Assembly (NCBI RefSeq): GCF_004014805.1
Contig: NZ_ATDN01000009.1
Span: 62,001 to 126,000 of the forward strand
DNA from: Mycolicibacterium elephantis DSM 44368
GTDB taxonomy: Bacteria > Actinomycetota > Actinomycetes > Mycobacteriales > Mycobacteriaceae
Direction: 5' to 3'
Length of the DNA stretch: 64,000 nucleotides
Shown here: positions 7,344-16,179 of the stretch, piece after piece
Numbering within the stretch: the stretch's first letter is position 1
Layout: each line of letters starts with the position of its first letter
Notes under the pieces: generated by a model
Told to the model about the DNA's origin: nothing
What the model saw: only the letters and a program-made list of their open reading frames with translations
The model's database searches: none
Position numbers and translations under genes: made by a program

Positions 7344-10300
7344 GCTGCGGTGTTCTCTGACTTCCTGGCCTTGGCTCGCGATTTGCCTCCGCGTTTGGCG
7401 CGCAGTACCTCCCACGGCGCGATCGGGTTGCCCAGCCACCGGGTGAAGGCCGGCACCTTGTCGCCGCGCATGACGAGCGAGGCAGGCCCGACAGTGGCGC
7501 CCGCCCCGATACGCGATGCGGGCAGGGCGACGCAGTGCGGTCCCAGCGTCGAACCTTCTTCGAGGACGACGGTGTCCAGCACCATGATCCGGTCGTGAAA
7601 CAGGTGGGTCTGCACCACGCACCCCCGGTTGACGGTGGCCCCGTCCTCGATCGTGACCAGGTCGGCCTCGGGCAACCAGTACGTCTCGCACCACACGCCG
7701 CGCCCGATCGACGCGCCCAGCGCTCGCAGCCACCAGTTCATCACCGGCGTGCCGCTTGCGGAACGGGCGAACCACGGCGCGGCGACGGTCTCCACGAAGC
7801 TGTCCGAAACCTCGTTGCGCCACACGAACGACGACCACAACGGATGCTGCCCGGCGCGGATACGGCCCAGCACCGCCCATTTCGCGGCCACGGCGACCGC
7901 TCCCGCCAGCGCGCCCGCCACCAGCAACACCACGCCGCTGCCCAAGGCGGCCCACAGCCAACCGAACTCGGTGGCCAACCACTGCAGGCCGAGCAGCACC
8001 GCGACACCGATCGCGAACGTCACGATCAGTGGAACGATCCGGCAGGCCTCCACCAGCGCGCGCTGGGCCTTCAGGCGCGACGGCGGATCGAACGTGCGCT
8101 GCGTGTCGGCCGCGGTGGGCCTGCGGCGCAACCGAACCGGCGGGCTGCCCAGCCACGACGAGCCCGCCTTGGCCTTGGGCGGCGCCGCCGACAACACCGC
8201 CACCAGGCCGTCGTCGGGCACCTTGCGTCCCGGCTGGACGATCGCGGAATTGCCGAGAAACCCGCGCTTACCGACCCGCGCCTTCGCCACGTGCAGCCAG
8301 CCGCCTCGCAACTCGTAGGACGCCACCATGGCGTCGTCGGCCACGAACGCGCCGTCCTCGATCACCGTGAACTTCGGTGTCAGCAGCACCGTCGAAATCT
8401 CGGTGCCGCGCCCGACTTCGGCGCCGAGCGCACGCAGCCACCAGGGTGTCAGCAGGCTCGCGTACAGCGGGAAAAGGTAAGTGCGCGCCGCGTCCATGAG
8501 CCGCTGGGTGGCCCACACCTGCCAGCCCACCCGGCTACGCACCGGGTGATAGCCCTCGCGCAGCCCGACCGAGAGCATCCGCACCCCGATCAGCGTCAGC
8601 GCGGCGTAAGTGAGCACCGCGACCAGCGTCGCCGCCGGCGCCCACAGCAGCGCGGGCCCGATCGCCGCGGTCACCGACGCGGTGTCGCGCACGGCCCAGC
8701 CGATCACGACCAGCCCGGCACCGAGCGCCACCAGCGGCAGCCCACCCAACAGCATCGACGTCACGCCGTAGACCGCGGCCCACAGCGGCGCGGGTGACGG
8801 CCGCTGCTCGGGCCATGGATGGCGAACCTTGCCCGCCTTCGCCGCTGGGGAGCCCTTCCAGTACTGGCCGTTCTTGACCTTGCCGTGCACCCCGGAACCG
8901 GGTGCCACATCGGCGTTCTTGCCGACGACGGCCCCTGGCAGCAGTGTGCTGCGCGCGCCGATGCTGGCGTCGTTGCCGACCGTGATCGGGCCGACGTGAA
9001 AATGGTCCCCGTCGATCCAGTGCCCGGCCAGATCCACTTCGGGTTCGACCGCGCTGCGGTGGCCGAGCCTGAGCATTCCCGTCACCGGCGGGGTGGAGTG
9101 CAGATCGACGCCCTTGCCGACCCGGTTGCCCAGTGCGCGTGCGTAGAACACCAACCACGGTGCGCCCGCGAGGTTTTCGGCGCCGCTGGCCTGCGCCAAC
9201 CGTTCGGCCACCCACACCCGCAGATGTTCCGGCCCACCGCGGCGATACGTGCCGGGTTGCAGGCCGCCGAGCAGCATCCGGGCGCCGAGCGCCGCGATGC
9301 CCATCCGGCCCAGCGGGGTGACGAACAGCACGAAACCCACTGCCACCCACCACCAGTCGATCGGGCGGACCCACGGCAGGACCGCGGCCGCGACGTTGTT
9401 CGCGAGGGCCAGCCAGACCGCCCACTGCAGGCCGGTCAGCGTCGCCAGCGGCAACGACAGCACGAGCTGGGCCGCCTGGGTCAGACCCGGCAGCGGTTCG
9501 ACGGTGCGCGGCTCGGCCACCGGAGGCGGCGCGAGCTCGTCGAGGAAATCCGCGAACGACCCCAGCCGGGGATGGTCGTAGAGGTCGCCGACGGTCACCT
9601 GTGGATAGCGTTCGCGCAGCGTCGAGACCAGCTGCGCCGCGGCCAGCGAGCCGCCGCCGAGCGCGAAGAAGTCGGCGTCGGGACCGGTGATCGGTGCCGC
9701 CAGCACCTCCCGCCACAACTCGGCCACCCAACCCGCCGTGCCGGTCAGGTCCGGCGTCTTCTCACCGTCGCCGCCGGGCACCGGCCACGGCAGCGCGTCG
9801 CGGTCCACCTTGCCCGACGTACGGGTCGGCAGCTCGTCGACGCGCACCAGCCGCGGCACCAGGGCGGCGGGCAGCATCTGGGCCAGCCTCGAGCGTGCGT
9901 CACCGAGGTCGAACGTCGGGTCGGCGCTGACGACGTATCCGACTAGAACCGTTGTGCCACTTGAAGTCTGGCGTACCGCGGCCGCGCTGCCGCTGACTCC
10001 GGGCAGGTTGACCAGCGCGGCGTCCACCTCGCCGAGCTCGATGCGACGCCCGCCGATCTTGACCTGGTCGTCGGCCCTGCCCACGAAGTACAGCCCGTCG
10101 GATTCCAACCGCACCAGGTCGCCGCTGCGGTAGGCGCGCGACCACACGAGCGTCGGCATCGGCGCGTACTTCTCGCTGTCCTTGTCGGGGTCCAGGTAGC
10201 GGCCCAGGCCGACGCCGCCGATCACCAGCTCGCCCACCTCGCCGTAGGACACCGGCTGACCCCGCGCGTCCACTACGGCCAGGTCCCACCCGGCCAGCGG

Positions 10301-11257
10301 CATTCCGATGCTCACCGGGCCGCGTCCGTCCAGTTTGGCCGCGCAGGCGACGACGGTGGCCTCCGTCGGGCCGTAGGTGTTCCAGACTTCGCGGCCATCC
10401 ACGGCGAGCCGCTCGACCAGCTCCGGCGGGCAGGCTTCACCGCCGAAGATCAGCAGCCGCACGGCCTCCAGCGCCTCGGCGGGCCAGAGCGCCGCGAGTG
10501 TCGGCACCGTCGAGACGACCGTGATGTCGCGCGAGACCAGCCACGGCCCCAGATCGACACCGCTGCGCACCAGCGAGCGGGGTGCGGGCACCAGGCAGGC
10601 GCCGTGCCGCCAGGCCAGCCACATCTCCTCGCAGGACGCGTCGAACGCCACCGACAGCCCGGCCAGCACCCGGTCGCCCGGGCCGAGCGGGTTGTCCTGC
10701 AGGAAGAGTTGCGCTTCGGCGTCGACGAAGGCCGCCGCGCTGCGGTGGGTCACCGCAACACCTTTCGGCGTCCCGGTGGATCCCGAGGTGAAGATGATCC
10801 ACGCGTCGTCTCGGGCCAGCGGCCGCACGGCACGCCAACCCCGCGAGGAGCCGGGACCGCGGACCAGGCCCTGCTCGGTGATGATCGCCACCACGTCGGC
10901 CTCGGTGAACACCAGTTCGGCGCGCTCCACCGGATCGTCGGCGTCCACCGGCACGTAGGCGGCGCCCGTGGCCAGCGTCGCCAGGATCGCCACGTACAGC
11001 GCGTAGCTGCCCGAGGGCATGCGGATGCCGATGCGGTCGCCCCGGCCGATTCCGCGGGCGGCCAGCCAGTCGACGGTTTCCTCGATGTCGGCGATCAGCT
11101 CGGCGTAGGTCAGTTGCACGGTGCCGTCGTCGAGCGCCGGCGCGTCGGGATGACGTTGCGCGGTCTCGTAAAGGATGTCGATGAGCGTGCGCGGTGGCGG
11201 TGCGTACGACGACAGTGCGTACTGAGGGGGCACCTCCGGAACAAAATCCCCAGTCAC
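7340..11257 (-). CDS. Pls/PosA-type membrane NRPS, candidate poly-lysine synthetase
   Basis: 1305 residues, nearly the length I recall for S. albulus Pls (about 1319). Residues 20-490 are an adenylation domain: FTSGSTGTPKG at 156-166, FDAS at 205-208, NTYGPTE at 293-299, and SGKVDR at 481-486. A carrier domain follows with LGGGS and phosphopantetheine serine 537. There is no condensation or thioesterase domain; instead three pairs of membrane segments alternate with three hexapeptide-repeat-like soluble domains, the Pls architecture. Aligned by eye to GrsA, the specificity residues are D206 A207 E210 S249 I270 G272 T294 V302 V303 K483; the acidic residue at 210 suits a cationic amino acid, and the set is close to the lysine code as I remember it. 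First gene of a coupled operon with the M1 peptidase and flippase-like protein. Product unproven; ornithine or diaminobutyrate are alternatives. Confidence 0.85.
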   Translation of the reverse strand: MTGDFVPEVPPQYALSSYAPPPRTLIDILYETAQRHPDAPALDDGTVQLTYAELIADIEETVDWLAARGIGRGDRIGIRMPSGSYALYVAILATLATGAAYVPVDADDPVERAELVFTEADVVAIITEQGLVRGPGSSRGWRAVRPLARDDAWIIFTSGSTGTPKGVAVTHRSAAAFVDAEAQLFLQDNPLGPGDRVLAGLSVAFDASCEEMWLAWRHGACLVPAPRSLVRSGVDLGPWLVSRDITVVSTVPTLAALWPAEALEAVRLLIFGGEACPPELVERLAVDGREVWNTYGPTEATVVACAAKLDGRGPVSIGMPLAGWDLAVVDARGQPVSYGEVGELVIGGVGLGRYLDPDKDSEKYAPMPTLVWSRAYRSGDLVRLESDGLYFVGRADDQVKIGGRRIELGEVDAALVNLPGVSGSAAAVRQTSSGTTVLVGYVVSADPTFDLGDARSRLAQMLPAALVPRLVRVDELPTRTSGKVDRDALPWPVPGGDGEKTPDLTGTAGWVAELWREVLAAPITGPDADFFALGGGSLAAAQLVSTLRERYPQVTVGDLYDHPRLGSFADFLDELAPPPVAEPRTVEPLPGLTQAAQLVLSLPLATLTGLQWAVWLALANNVAAAVLPWVRPIDWWWVAVGFVLFVTPLGRMGIAALGARMLLGGLQPGTYRRGGPEHLRVWVAERLAQASGAENLAGAPWLVFYARALGNRVGKGVDLHSTPPVTGMLRLGHRSAVEPEVDLAGHWIDGDHFHVGPITVGNDASIGARSTLLPGAVVGKNADVAPGSGVHGKVKNGQYWKGSPAAKAGKVRHPWPEQRPSPAPLWAAVYGVTSMLLGGLPLVALGAGLVVIGWAVRDTASVTAAIGPALLWAPAATLVAVLTYAALTLIGVRMLSVGLREGYHPVRSRVGWQVWATQRLMDAARTYLFPLYASLLTPWWLRALGAEVGRGTEISTVLLTPKFTVIEDGAFVADDAMVASYELRGGWLHVAKARVGKRGFLGNSAIVQPGRKVPDDGLVAVLSAAPPKAKAGSSWLGSPPVRLRRRPTAADTQRTFDPPSRLKAQRALVEACRIVPLIVTFAIGVAVLLGLQWLATEFGWLWAALGSGVVLLVAGALAGAVAVAAKWAVLGRIRAGQHPLWSSFVWRNEVSDSFVETVAAPWFARSASGTPVMNWWLRALGASIGRGVWCETYWLPEADLVTIEDGATVNRGCVVQTHLFHDRIMVLDTVVLEEGSTLGPHCVALPASRIGAGATVGPASLVMRGDKVPAFTRWLGNPIAPWEVLRAKRGGKSRAKARKSENTAA

Positions 11258-11437
11258 GCCTACAAAGTACTAAGCCGACCCGCCCGTGCCCCGGCGCCGC
11301 ACGGTGGCTGAACACAATTGTGACAACGACGGCGGCGATGGTCGCGACAGCGCATCGGCCGGGGGTGTAACCGCTGGTTCGGCGGGTATTCCTCGGTTCG
11401 AATTTCGCGTCGGGGAGACCACCTGGCAGACTCGCCG
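11258..11437. promoter_or_regulatory. intergenic promoter region between pls operon and terC
   Basis: Divergent region that must hold the promoters of the pls operon (left) and of the terC leader (right). I see no confident -35/-10 pair; CACAATTGTGACAA around 11310 is an AT-richer patch with a short inverted repeat CACAATTGTG that could be an operator. Otherwise nothing recognisable until the leader structure that starts near 11438. Confidence 0.3.
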
Positions 11438-11566
11438 CTGGAGGGGTATTCCTTCGTCGCGGTATCGTCATCACGTCGGCCGTCATCGGGCGACCGGTAC
11501 CGCGGGCTGACACGACGGGTCGTGGCGGTGGAAGAGACCTCCGGCGCTTTGACGACCGGAGGTTTT
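11438..11566 (+). promoter_or_regulatory. terC leader RNA with anti-Shine-Dalgarno switch, yybP-ykoY (Mn) riboswitch-like
   Basis: Directly before the GTG start, ACCTCCGG (11537-11544) is perfectly complementary to CCGGAGGT (11556-11563), which contains the ribosome binding site. The same ACCTCCGG strand can also pair with CTGGAGG at 11438-11444, giving two exclusive folds: one hides and one frees the binding site. Between them is a small hairpin CACGAC-GG-GTCGTG (11511-11524) preceded by GCTGA, and GAAGAGACCTCC closes the 3' side; this resembles the GUUGACA-hairpin-GCAAGACCUU end of yybP-ykoY manganese riboswitches, which often precede terC genes. The canonical GGGGAGUAG element is not matched well, so the class is uncertain although the alternative pairing is plain. 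Confidence 0.5.
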
Positions 11567-12595
11567 GTGAACGTAAGCGGGCTCGAGTGGGCGATCACGC
11601 TGAGCGTGACGATCGCCGTCTTGCTGTTCGATGTGGTGGTGATCGGCCGCCGGCCGCATGAACCGACCCGGCGCGAGACCGGAACGTACCTGTCGATCTA
11701 CATCGGTCTTGCGGTGGCGTTCGGGCTGTGGACCTGGTTCTTCCACGGCAGCCAGTTCGGGCTGGAGTTCTTCGCCGGCTGGCTCACCGAATACAGCCTG
11801 TCGGTGGACAACCTGTTCATCTTCTTGATCATTATGGCCAGCTTCAACGTGCCGAGGATCTACCAGCAGCAGGCCCTGCTCGTCGGCATCATCCTGGCAC
11901 TGATCTTCCGCGGTATCTTCATCGCGCTCGGCGCCGTCGCGATCAACCAGTTCTCTTGGGTCTTCTACATTTTCGGTGCGTTCCTGCTTTACACCGCGTT
12001 CGGTCTCGTGCGCGACACCGATCACGACGACGACGCGGAGAACCGCGTGGTGCGCTTCGCCCGCAAGCACTTGAAGTTCACCGACACCTGGGACGGCCTG
12101 CGGCTGTGGGTGCGGGAGAACGGCAAGCGGGTGATGACGCCGATGTTCCTCGTCATCGTCGCGCTGGGCACCACCGACCTGATTTTCGCGCTGGACTCGA
12201 TTCCCGCGATCTACGGTCTGACCCAGGAGCCGTACCTGGTGTTCACCGCGAACGTGTTCGCGCTGATGGGGTTGCGACAGCTGTACTTCCTGCTGGGCGA
12301 CCTGCTCAAGCGGCTGGTCTACCTGTCGCAGGGGCTGGCGTTCATCCTCGCGTTCATCGGCGTGAAGCTGGTGCTGCACGCGCTGCATGAGAACGAGGTG
12401 CCGTTCATCAACGGCGGCGAGCATGTGCCGGTGCCGGAGATCCCCACCCTGGTCAGCCTCGGCGTCATCGTGGTGACGCTGATCATCACCACCGTGGCCA
12501 GCCTGTACAAGACCCGGGTGCACGACGTGAAGAAGAACGGCGCCGAGGCGGGCGCGGACGAACCCGAGCCCGAGCCGCACCCCCGCCAGGGTTAG
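11567..12595 (+). CDS. TerC family integral membrane protein, probable metal exporter
   Basis: 342 residues from GTG (VNVSGLEWAITLSV); a frame open 15 codons further upstream is discounted because GGAGG lies 4 bases before this GTG. Eight or nine membrane segments carry the TerC signatures EYSLSVDNLFIFLIIM and TTDLIFALDSIPAIYG with conserved acidic residues in the membrane. TerC/Alx/MeeF proteins export manganese or act in metallation of secreted proteins and in tellurite resistance. Acidic and histidine-containing loops (DTDHDDDAEN) may bind metal. The C-terminal tail is charged and disordered. Regulation is suggested by the leader fold just upstream, in line with manganese control known for the family. 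Confidence 0.9.
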   Translation: MNVSGLEWAITLSVTIAVLLFDVVVIGRRPHEPTRRETGTYLSIYIGLAVAFGLWTWFFHGSQFGLEFFAGWLTEYSLSVDNLFIFLIIMASFNVPRIYQQQALLVGIILALIFRGIFIALGAVAINQFSWVFYIFGAFLLYTAFGLVRDTDHDDDAENRVVRFARKHLKFTDTWDGLRLWVRENGKRVMTPMFLVIVALGTTDLIFALDSIPAIYGLTQEPYLVFTANVFALMGLRQLYFLLGDLLKRLVYLSQGLAFILAFIGVKLVLHALHENEVPFINGGEHVPVPEIPTLVSLGVIVVTLIITTVASLYKTRVHDVKKNGAEAGADEPEPEPHPRQG

Positions 12596-12864
12596 CTGGA
12601 CACTAGCTAGCCGGGCTAAAAATGCTGTTAGGCGAACCGTTTCAGGTCGAATATAACTGGAAATTGGCGCAGCAAGTACTGCTTCTGGAGCTTGGCCAAT
12701 GCCATTTTCGTCGGAACCTGCGTCGGAACCTGTCGGCTAATTAAGGTTTCGCGAATTCGGCGCCTTGTCTTACGATGTCGACGGAGTTAGCTGTCGGAAT
12801 CATCTTCGAAGAAAGCGGGGCCTTTCGTGCGTGACGTCACCTCTGGCGCGGACCGTCGATCGCG
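12596..12864 (+). promoter_or_regulatory. AT-richer intergenic leader with -10 TACGAT
   Basis: This gap is visibly lower in GC than its surroundings. TACGAT (12771-12776) fits the mycobacterial -10 TANNNT and would start a 5' leader of about 80 bases before the acyltransferase ATG. A 12-base direct repeat GTCGGAACCTG(C/T) occurs twice around 12711-12735. No gene or RNA family recognised. Confidence 0.35.
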
Positions 12865-14142
12865 ATGACGACCGAGGCGACGAAAGGCAGCGCAGCATCA
12901 GGCACACAGGCAAGCTCCGACGCCGAGCGAAAACCCAAGAGGGCACGCATAATCGGCCTCGACGGTGTCCGGGGTCTGCTGTGCCTGAGCATTGCCATCA
13001 CCCATGTGACCGGCTATTACACGAAGAACACCGCCGACACCTGGAAGACCAACTTGTTCGGCTTCTCCCTGGTGTACTTCTTCGTGCTCAGCGGCTTTCT
13101 ATTGTTTTTGCCGTACGTGCGAAACCTCGCCGCTCAAGATCGGCGCGTCCGGATGCCGAACGTGCGCGATTACGCGATCCACCGGCTTGCCCGAATCATG
13201 CCGGCGTATCTCGTAATTTTCTTGATCGTCAATTTTGTGTTGCGGCTTTCCTATCGTGAGAACGCGGCATTGATGCCCGATGACGCACGCACCGGGATCG
13301 GCATGATCACCGACCCGGCGGAGTTGCTGGCCAACCTGGCGCTCGTGCAGACCTACATTCCGGCCTACATCCAGACCGGCATCGGCCCGTCGTGGTCGCT
13401 GACCCTGGAATACGCGTTCTACCTCACGCTTCCGCTGCTGGGCTGGGTGATCTTTCGGATGCACCGCCGCGGCAGGCGCGACCCGTACCTGGTGGCGCTG
13501 GTTGCGCCCACCCTCCTGCTGGGCATCGGGCTGCTGGGCCGCGCGTTGACCCCCCTGGTCAATCGCTACGCGGGGACCTCCGACTTCATCCTGCTGAACT
13601 GGGGCCCGAACATCGCCGCGGTGTTCACCAGGAGCCTGCTGGCCAACGCCGACAACTTCGCGATGGGCATGTTCGCCGCGGTGGTGTTCGTCGCGATCGA
13701 GCACGGCGCGCTGGCGGACCGGGTGGCCCGACGCATCCGGGTGCTCAGTGCCACGGCGATCCTTCCGGTCCTGGTGGTGGGCGCCGCGATGTTCGTGGTC
13801 GCGGTGTCGTTCGTCACCGCGGTGGTGGGGGTGGTCGCCGCGCTGATGATCCTCGTCGTCGTCGTTCCGCTGGCGCGAGGGCAGAAGTCCAAGCTGGCGC
13901 GCGCCCTCGACGTGCGACCGATCCGCTACGTCGGCGAGATCTCGCTGTCGGCGTATCTGTGGCATTTTCCGCTGTTGTTGCTGCTCGGCCAACTCGGCTG
14001 GATGGCAGGCGACACGTTGCCGGGCATGCTCTTCAACATCGCCGTCCTACTCGGCGTGACGGTTCTCGCCGCGAGCGTGACCTACTACCTCGTCGAGAAA
14101 CCGGCGATGAACTACGCCAGGTCGGTGCGAGCGGCGCGTTGA
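12865..14142 (+). CDS. acyltransferase 3 family membrane protein
   Basis: 425 residues: a 30-residue charged cytoplasmic head, then IIGLDGVRGLLCLSIAITHV, the first membrane helix with the catalytic-type His of acyltransferase-3 proteins, and about nine more hydrophobic segments ending in VRYVGEISLSAYLWHFPLL-like and VEKPAMN motifs typical of the family. Members transfer acetyl or other acyl groups to sugars and lipids of the cell surface; mycobacteria have several and the target of this one cannot be read from sequence. It has no operon partner: terC upstream and ppa downstream (convergent) are separate units. Its AT-richer leader differs from the neighbourhood. Confidence 0.85.
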   Translation: MTTEATKGSAASGTQASSDAERKPKRARIIGLDGVRGLLCLSIAITHVTGYYTKNTADTWKTNLFGFSLVYFFVLSGFLLFLPYVRNLAAQDRRVRMPNVRDYAIHRLARIMPAYLVIFLIVNFVLRLSYRENAALMPDDARTGIGMITDPAELLANLALVQTYIPAYIQTGIGPSWSLTLEYAFYLTLPLLGWVIFRMHRRGRRDPYLVALVAPTLLLGIGLLGRALTPLVNRYAGTSDFILLNWGPNIAAVFTRSLLANADNFAMGMFAAVVFVAIEHGALADRVARRIRVLSATAILPVLVVGAAMFVVAVSFVTAVVGVVAALMILVVVVPLARGQKSKLARALDVRPIRYVGEISLSAYLWHFPLLLLLGQLGWMAGDTLPGMLFNIAVLLGVTVLAASVTYYLVEKPAMNYARSVRAAR

Positions 14143-14215
14143 CGCCCGCCGCGCAATGCGGCGTCCCAAGACACCGAATGCAGCTGTGCCGCATCGAAAA
14201 TGTCGGTTGAGCCGG

Positions 14216-14704
14216 TCAGTGCGCCTGCGTCTTGAACCGATCGATCGATGCCTTGACCTCGGCCTCGGCCTTGTCGCGTCCCACCCAGTCGGCGGCCTTG
14301 ACGAACTTGTTCGGCTCGAGGTCCTTGTAGTGCACGAAGAAGTGCTTGACCTCTTCGAGCACCTGCTCGGGCACGTCGGCGAGGTCCTGGATGTGGTCCC
14401 AGCGCTTGTCGCCGGCGGGCACGCACAGCACCTTGTCGTCGCCGCCGGCCTCGTCGGTCATCTGGAACATCGCCACCGGACGCACCTCCACGAGGCAACC
14501 GGGGAACAGCGGCTCGGCCAACAGCACGAGGGCGTCCAGCGGATCCCCGTCCTCGCCGAGGGTGTTGTCGATGAATCCGTAGTCGGTCGGATAGCCCATC
14601 GAGGTGTAGAGGTAGCGGTCCAGCTTCACGCGTCCGGTGTCGTGGTCCACCTCGTACTTGTTGCGCGAACCCTTCGGGATCTCGATGACTACGTCGAACT
14701 CCAC
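14216..14704 (-). CDS. ppa: inorganic pyrophosphatase (family I)
   Basis: 162 residues, the usual length. [20 protein letters not shown] opens the protein, and the active site acidic run [12 protein letters not shown] binds magnesium and pyrophosphate. It hydrolyses pyrophosphate from biosynthetic reactions in the cytosol. AAGGAG lies 6 bases before the GTG start. Divergent from dacB, as Rv3628/Rv3627c in M. tuberculosis (from memory). Confidence 0.96.
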   Translation of the reverse strand: MEFDVVIEIPKGSRNKYEVDHDTGRVKLDRYLYTSMGYPTDYGFIDNTLGEDGDPLDALVLLAEPLFPGCLVEVRPVAMFQMTDEAGGDDKVLCVPAGDKRWDHIQDLADVPEQVLEEVKHFFVHYKDLEPNKFVKAADWVGRDKAEAEVKASIDRFKTQAH

Positions 14705-14802
14705 CGGCGGCTCCTTGCCCTGTGCACACTGTCTTGCGGTCGGGGAACACCCTAATGGAGCGATACGCTGCTGTACGGGGCGGTCGACAGATCAGGAGAG
14801 TT

Positions 14803-16179
14803 ATGCGGCCCACGAGGTGGGGGCCATCGACCCAGGTGCTGGTCGGTGTGGCGGTGCTGGTGCTGGTCGCCGTCGTGGTTGCCACGGCGGCCGTGCTGAC
14901 GACGGGGCACACCGACGCGGCGGCGATCAAACCGACGCCGCCCGCCGCCACCGCCGCCCCGGGCGTCGTGCCGGTGTCGGAGTCCGCGCCCAAACCCCGG
15001 CCCGACCGGCTGGCGGCCGTGTTGGCCCCGGCCCTGGCCGACCCGAACCTCGGCCACTTCACCGGCCGCATCGCCGACGCGATCACCGGCGAGCAGCTGT
15101 GGGCGCAGGGCGCCGACGTCCCGATGCAGCCCGCGTCCACCAACAAGACGCTCACCGCGGCCGCCGCGCTGCTGGCCCTCGACCGCGACGCCCGGCTGAC
15201 CACCCGGGTGTTCACCGGCGACAAACCGGGCGTGGTCGTGCTCAAAGGCGGCGGTGACCCGACGCTGTCGGCCGCGCCCGAAGGCCAGGAGACCTGGTAC
15301 CGGGATGCCGCGCGCATCAGCGACCTGGCCGAGCAGGTGCGCCGCGCCGGCATCGACGCGACGGCCGTGGAGGTCGACGTCAGCGCCTACAGCGGGCCGA
15401 CGATGGCGCACGGCTGGGATCCGGGTGACATCGACGGCGGCGACATCGCGCCGATGGAGTCGGTGATGCTCGACGCCGGCCGCACCCAGCCGGTCAGCGT
15501 CGACTCGACCCGGTCGAAGACGCCCGCGCTGGACGCGGGCCGCGCGCTGGCCGTGGCGCTGGAAGTCGATCCGGCGAAGGTCACCGTGTTGCCCGGCCCG
15601 TCGCGGGGCGGCAAGGAGATCGCGGCCGTGCAGTCGCCTCCCCTGATCAACCGGTTGCGGGAGATGATGAACGCCTCCGACAACGTGATGGCCGAGGCGA
15701 TCGGACGTGAGGTGGCCGCCGCGGTCGGCAAGCCGCAGAGTTTCGACGGCGCCGCAAGTGCGGTGCTGGGCGAGTTGAAGGCCGCCGGAATCGACACCAC
15801 CAGAGCGCGGCTGTTCGACTCCAGCGGGTTGTCCGTCGATGACCGGCTCACCGCCAAGACGCTTGACGAGGTGGTCAGCGTCGCGGTCGGCGACGAGCAG
15901 CCCCGGCTGCGGCCGCTGGTGGATCTGCTGCCGATCGCCGGCGGCAGCGGAACGCTGTCCAACCGCTTCCTCGGCACCGAATTCAGCCGGGAGGCAGCGG
16001 GTTTCCTGCGCGCCAAGACCGGGTCGTTGACCGGAACCAACACGCTGGCGGGATTCCTCACCGACGCGGGCGGGCGGGCGTTGACGTTCGCCTTCATCTC
16101 CAACCACGCCGGCCCGATGGGTCTGGTCGCGCTCGACACTGTCGCCGCGACCCTGCGGTCGTGCGGGTGCAGCGCATGA
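14803..16179 (+). CDS. dacB: D-alanyl-D-alanine carboxypeptidase (PBP4/S13 family)
   Basis: 458 residues from the ATG at AGGAG spacing 4; upstream in-frame codons lie in the promoter region and are discounted. After an N-terminal membrane anchor (residues 10-35, VLVGVAVLVLVAVVVATAAV) comes a PBP4-type domain with STNK (catalytic serine and lysine), SDN in NASDNVMAEA and KTG in AKTGSLTGTN. The enzyme trims D-Ala from peptidoglycan or cleaves crosslinks outside the membrane. Its TGA overlaps the ATG of the zincin gene, and it leads a four-gene unit (zincin, tilS, hpt) in the order found in M. tuberculosis Rv3627c-Rv3624c (memory). Confidence 0.93.
   Translation: MRPTRWGPSTQVLVGVAVLVLVAVVVATAAVLTTGHTDAAAIKPTPPAATAAPGVVPVSESAPKPRPDRLAAVLAPALADPNLGHFTGRIADAITGEQLWAQGADVPMQPASTNKTLTAAAALLALDRDARLTTRVFTGDKPGVVVLKGGGDPTLSAAPEGQETWYRDAARISDLAEQVRRAGIDATAVEVDVSAYSGPTMAHGWDPGDIDGGDIAPMESVMLDAGRTQPVSVDSTRSKTPALDAGRALAVALEVDPAKVTVLPGPSRGGKEIAAVQSPPLINRLREMMNASDNVMAEAIGREVAAAVGKPQSFDGAASAVLGELKAAGIDTTRARLFDSSGLSVDDRLTAKTLDEVVSVAVGDEQPRLRPLVDLLPIAGGSGTLSNRFLGTEFSREAAGFLRAKTGSLTGTNTLAGFLTDAGGRALTFAFISNHAGPMGLVALDTVAATLRSCGCSA

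Noticed and set aside
6030-8156. 708-codon frame suggesting a longer M1 peptidase
   Set aside because: The extra 271 codons lie inside the Pls gene and are low-complexity; the GTG at 7343 overlapping the Pls stop fits the M1 fold start.
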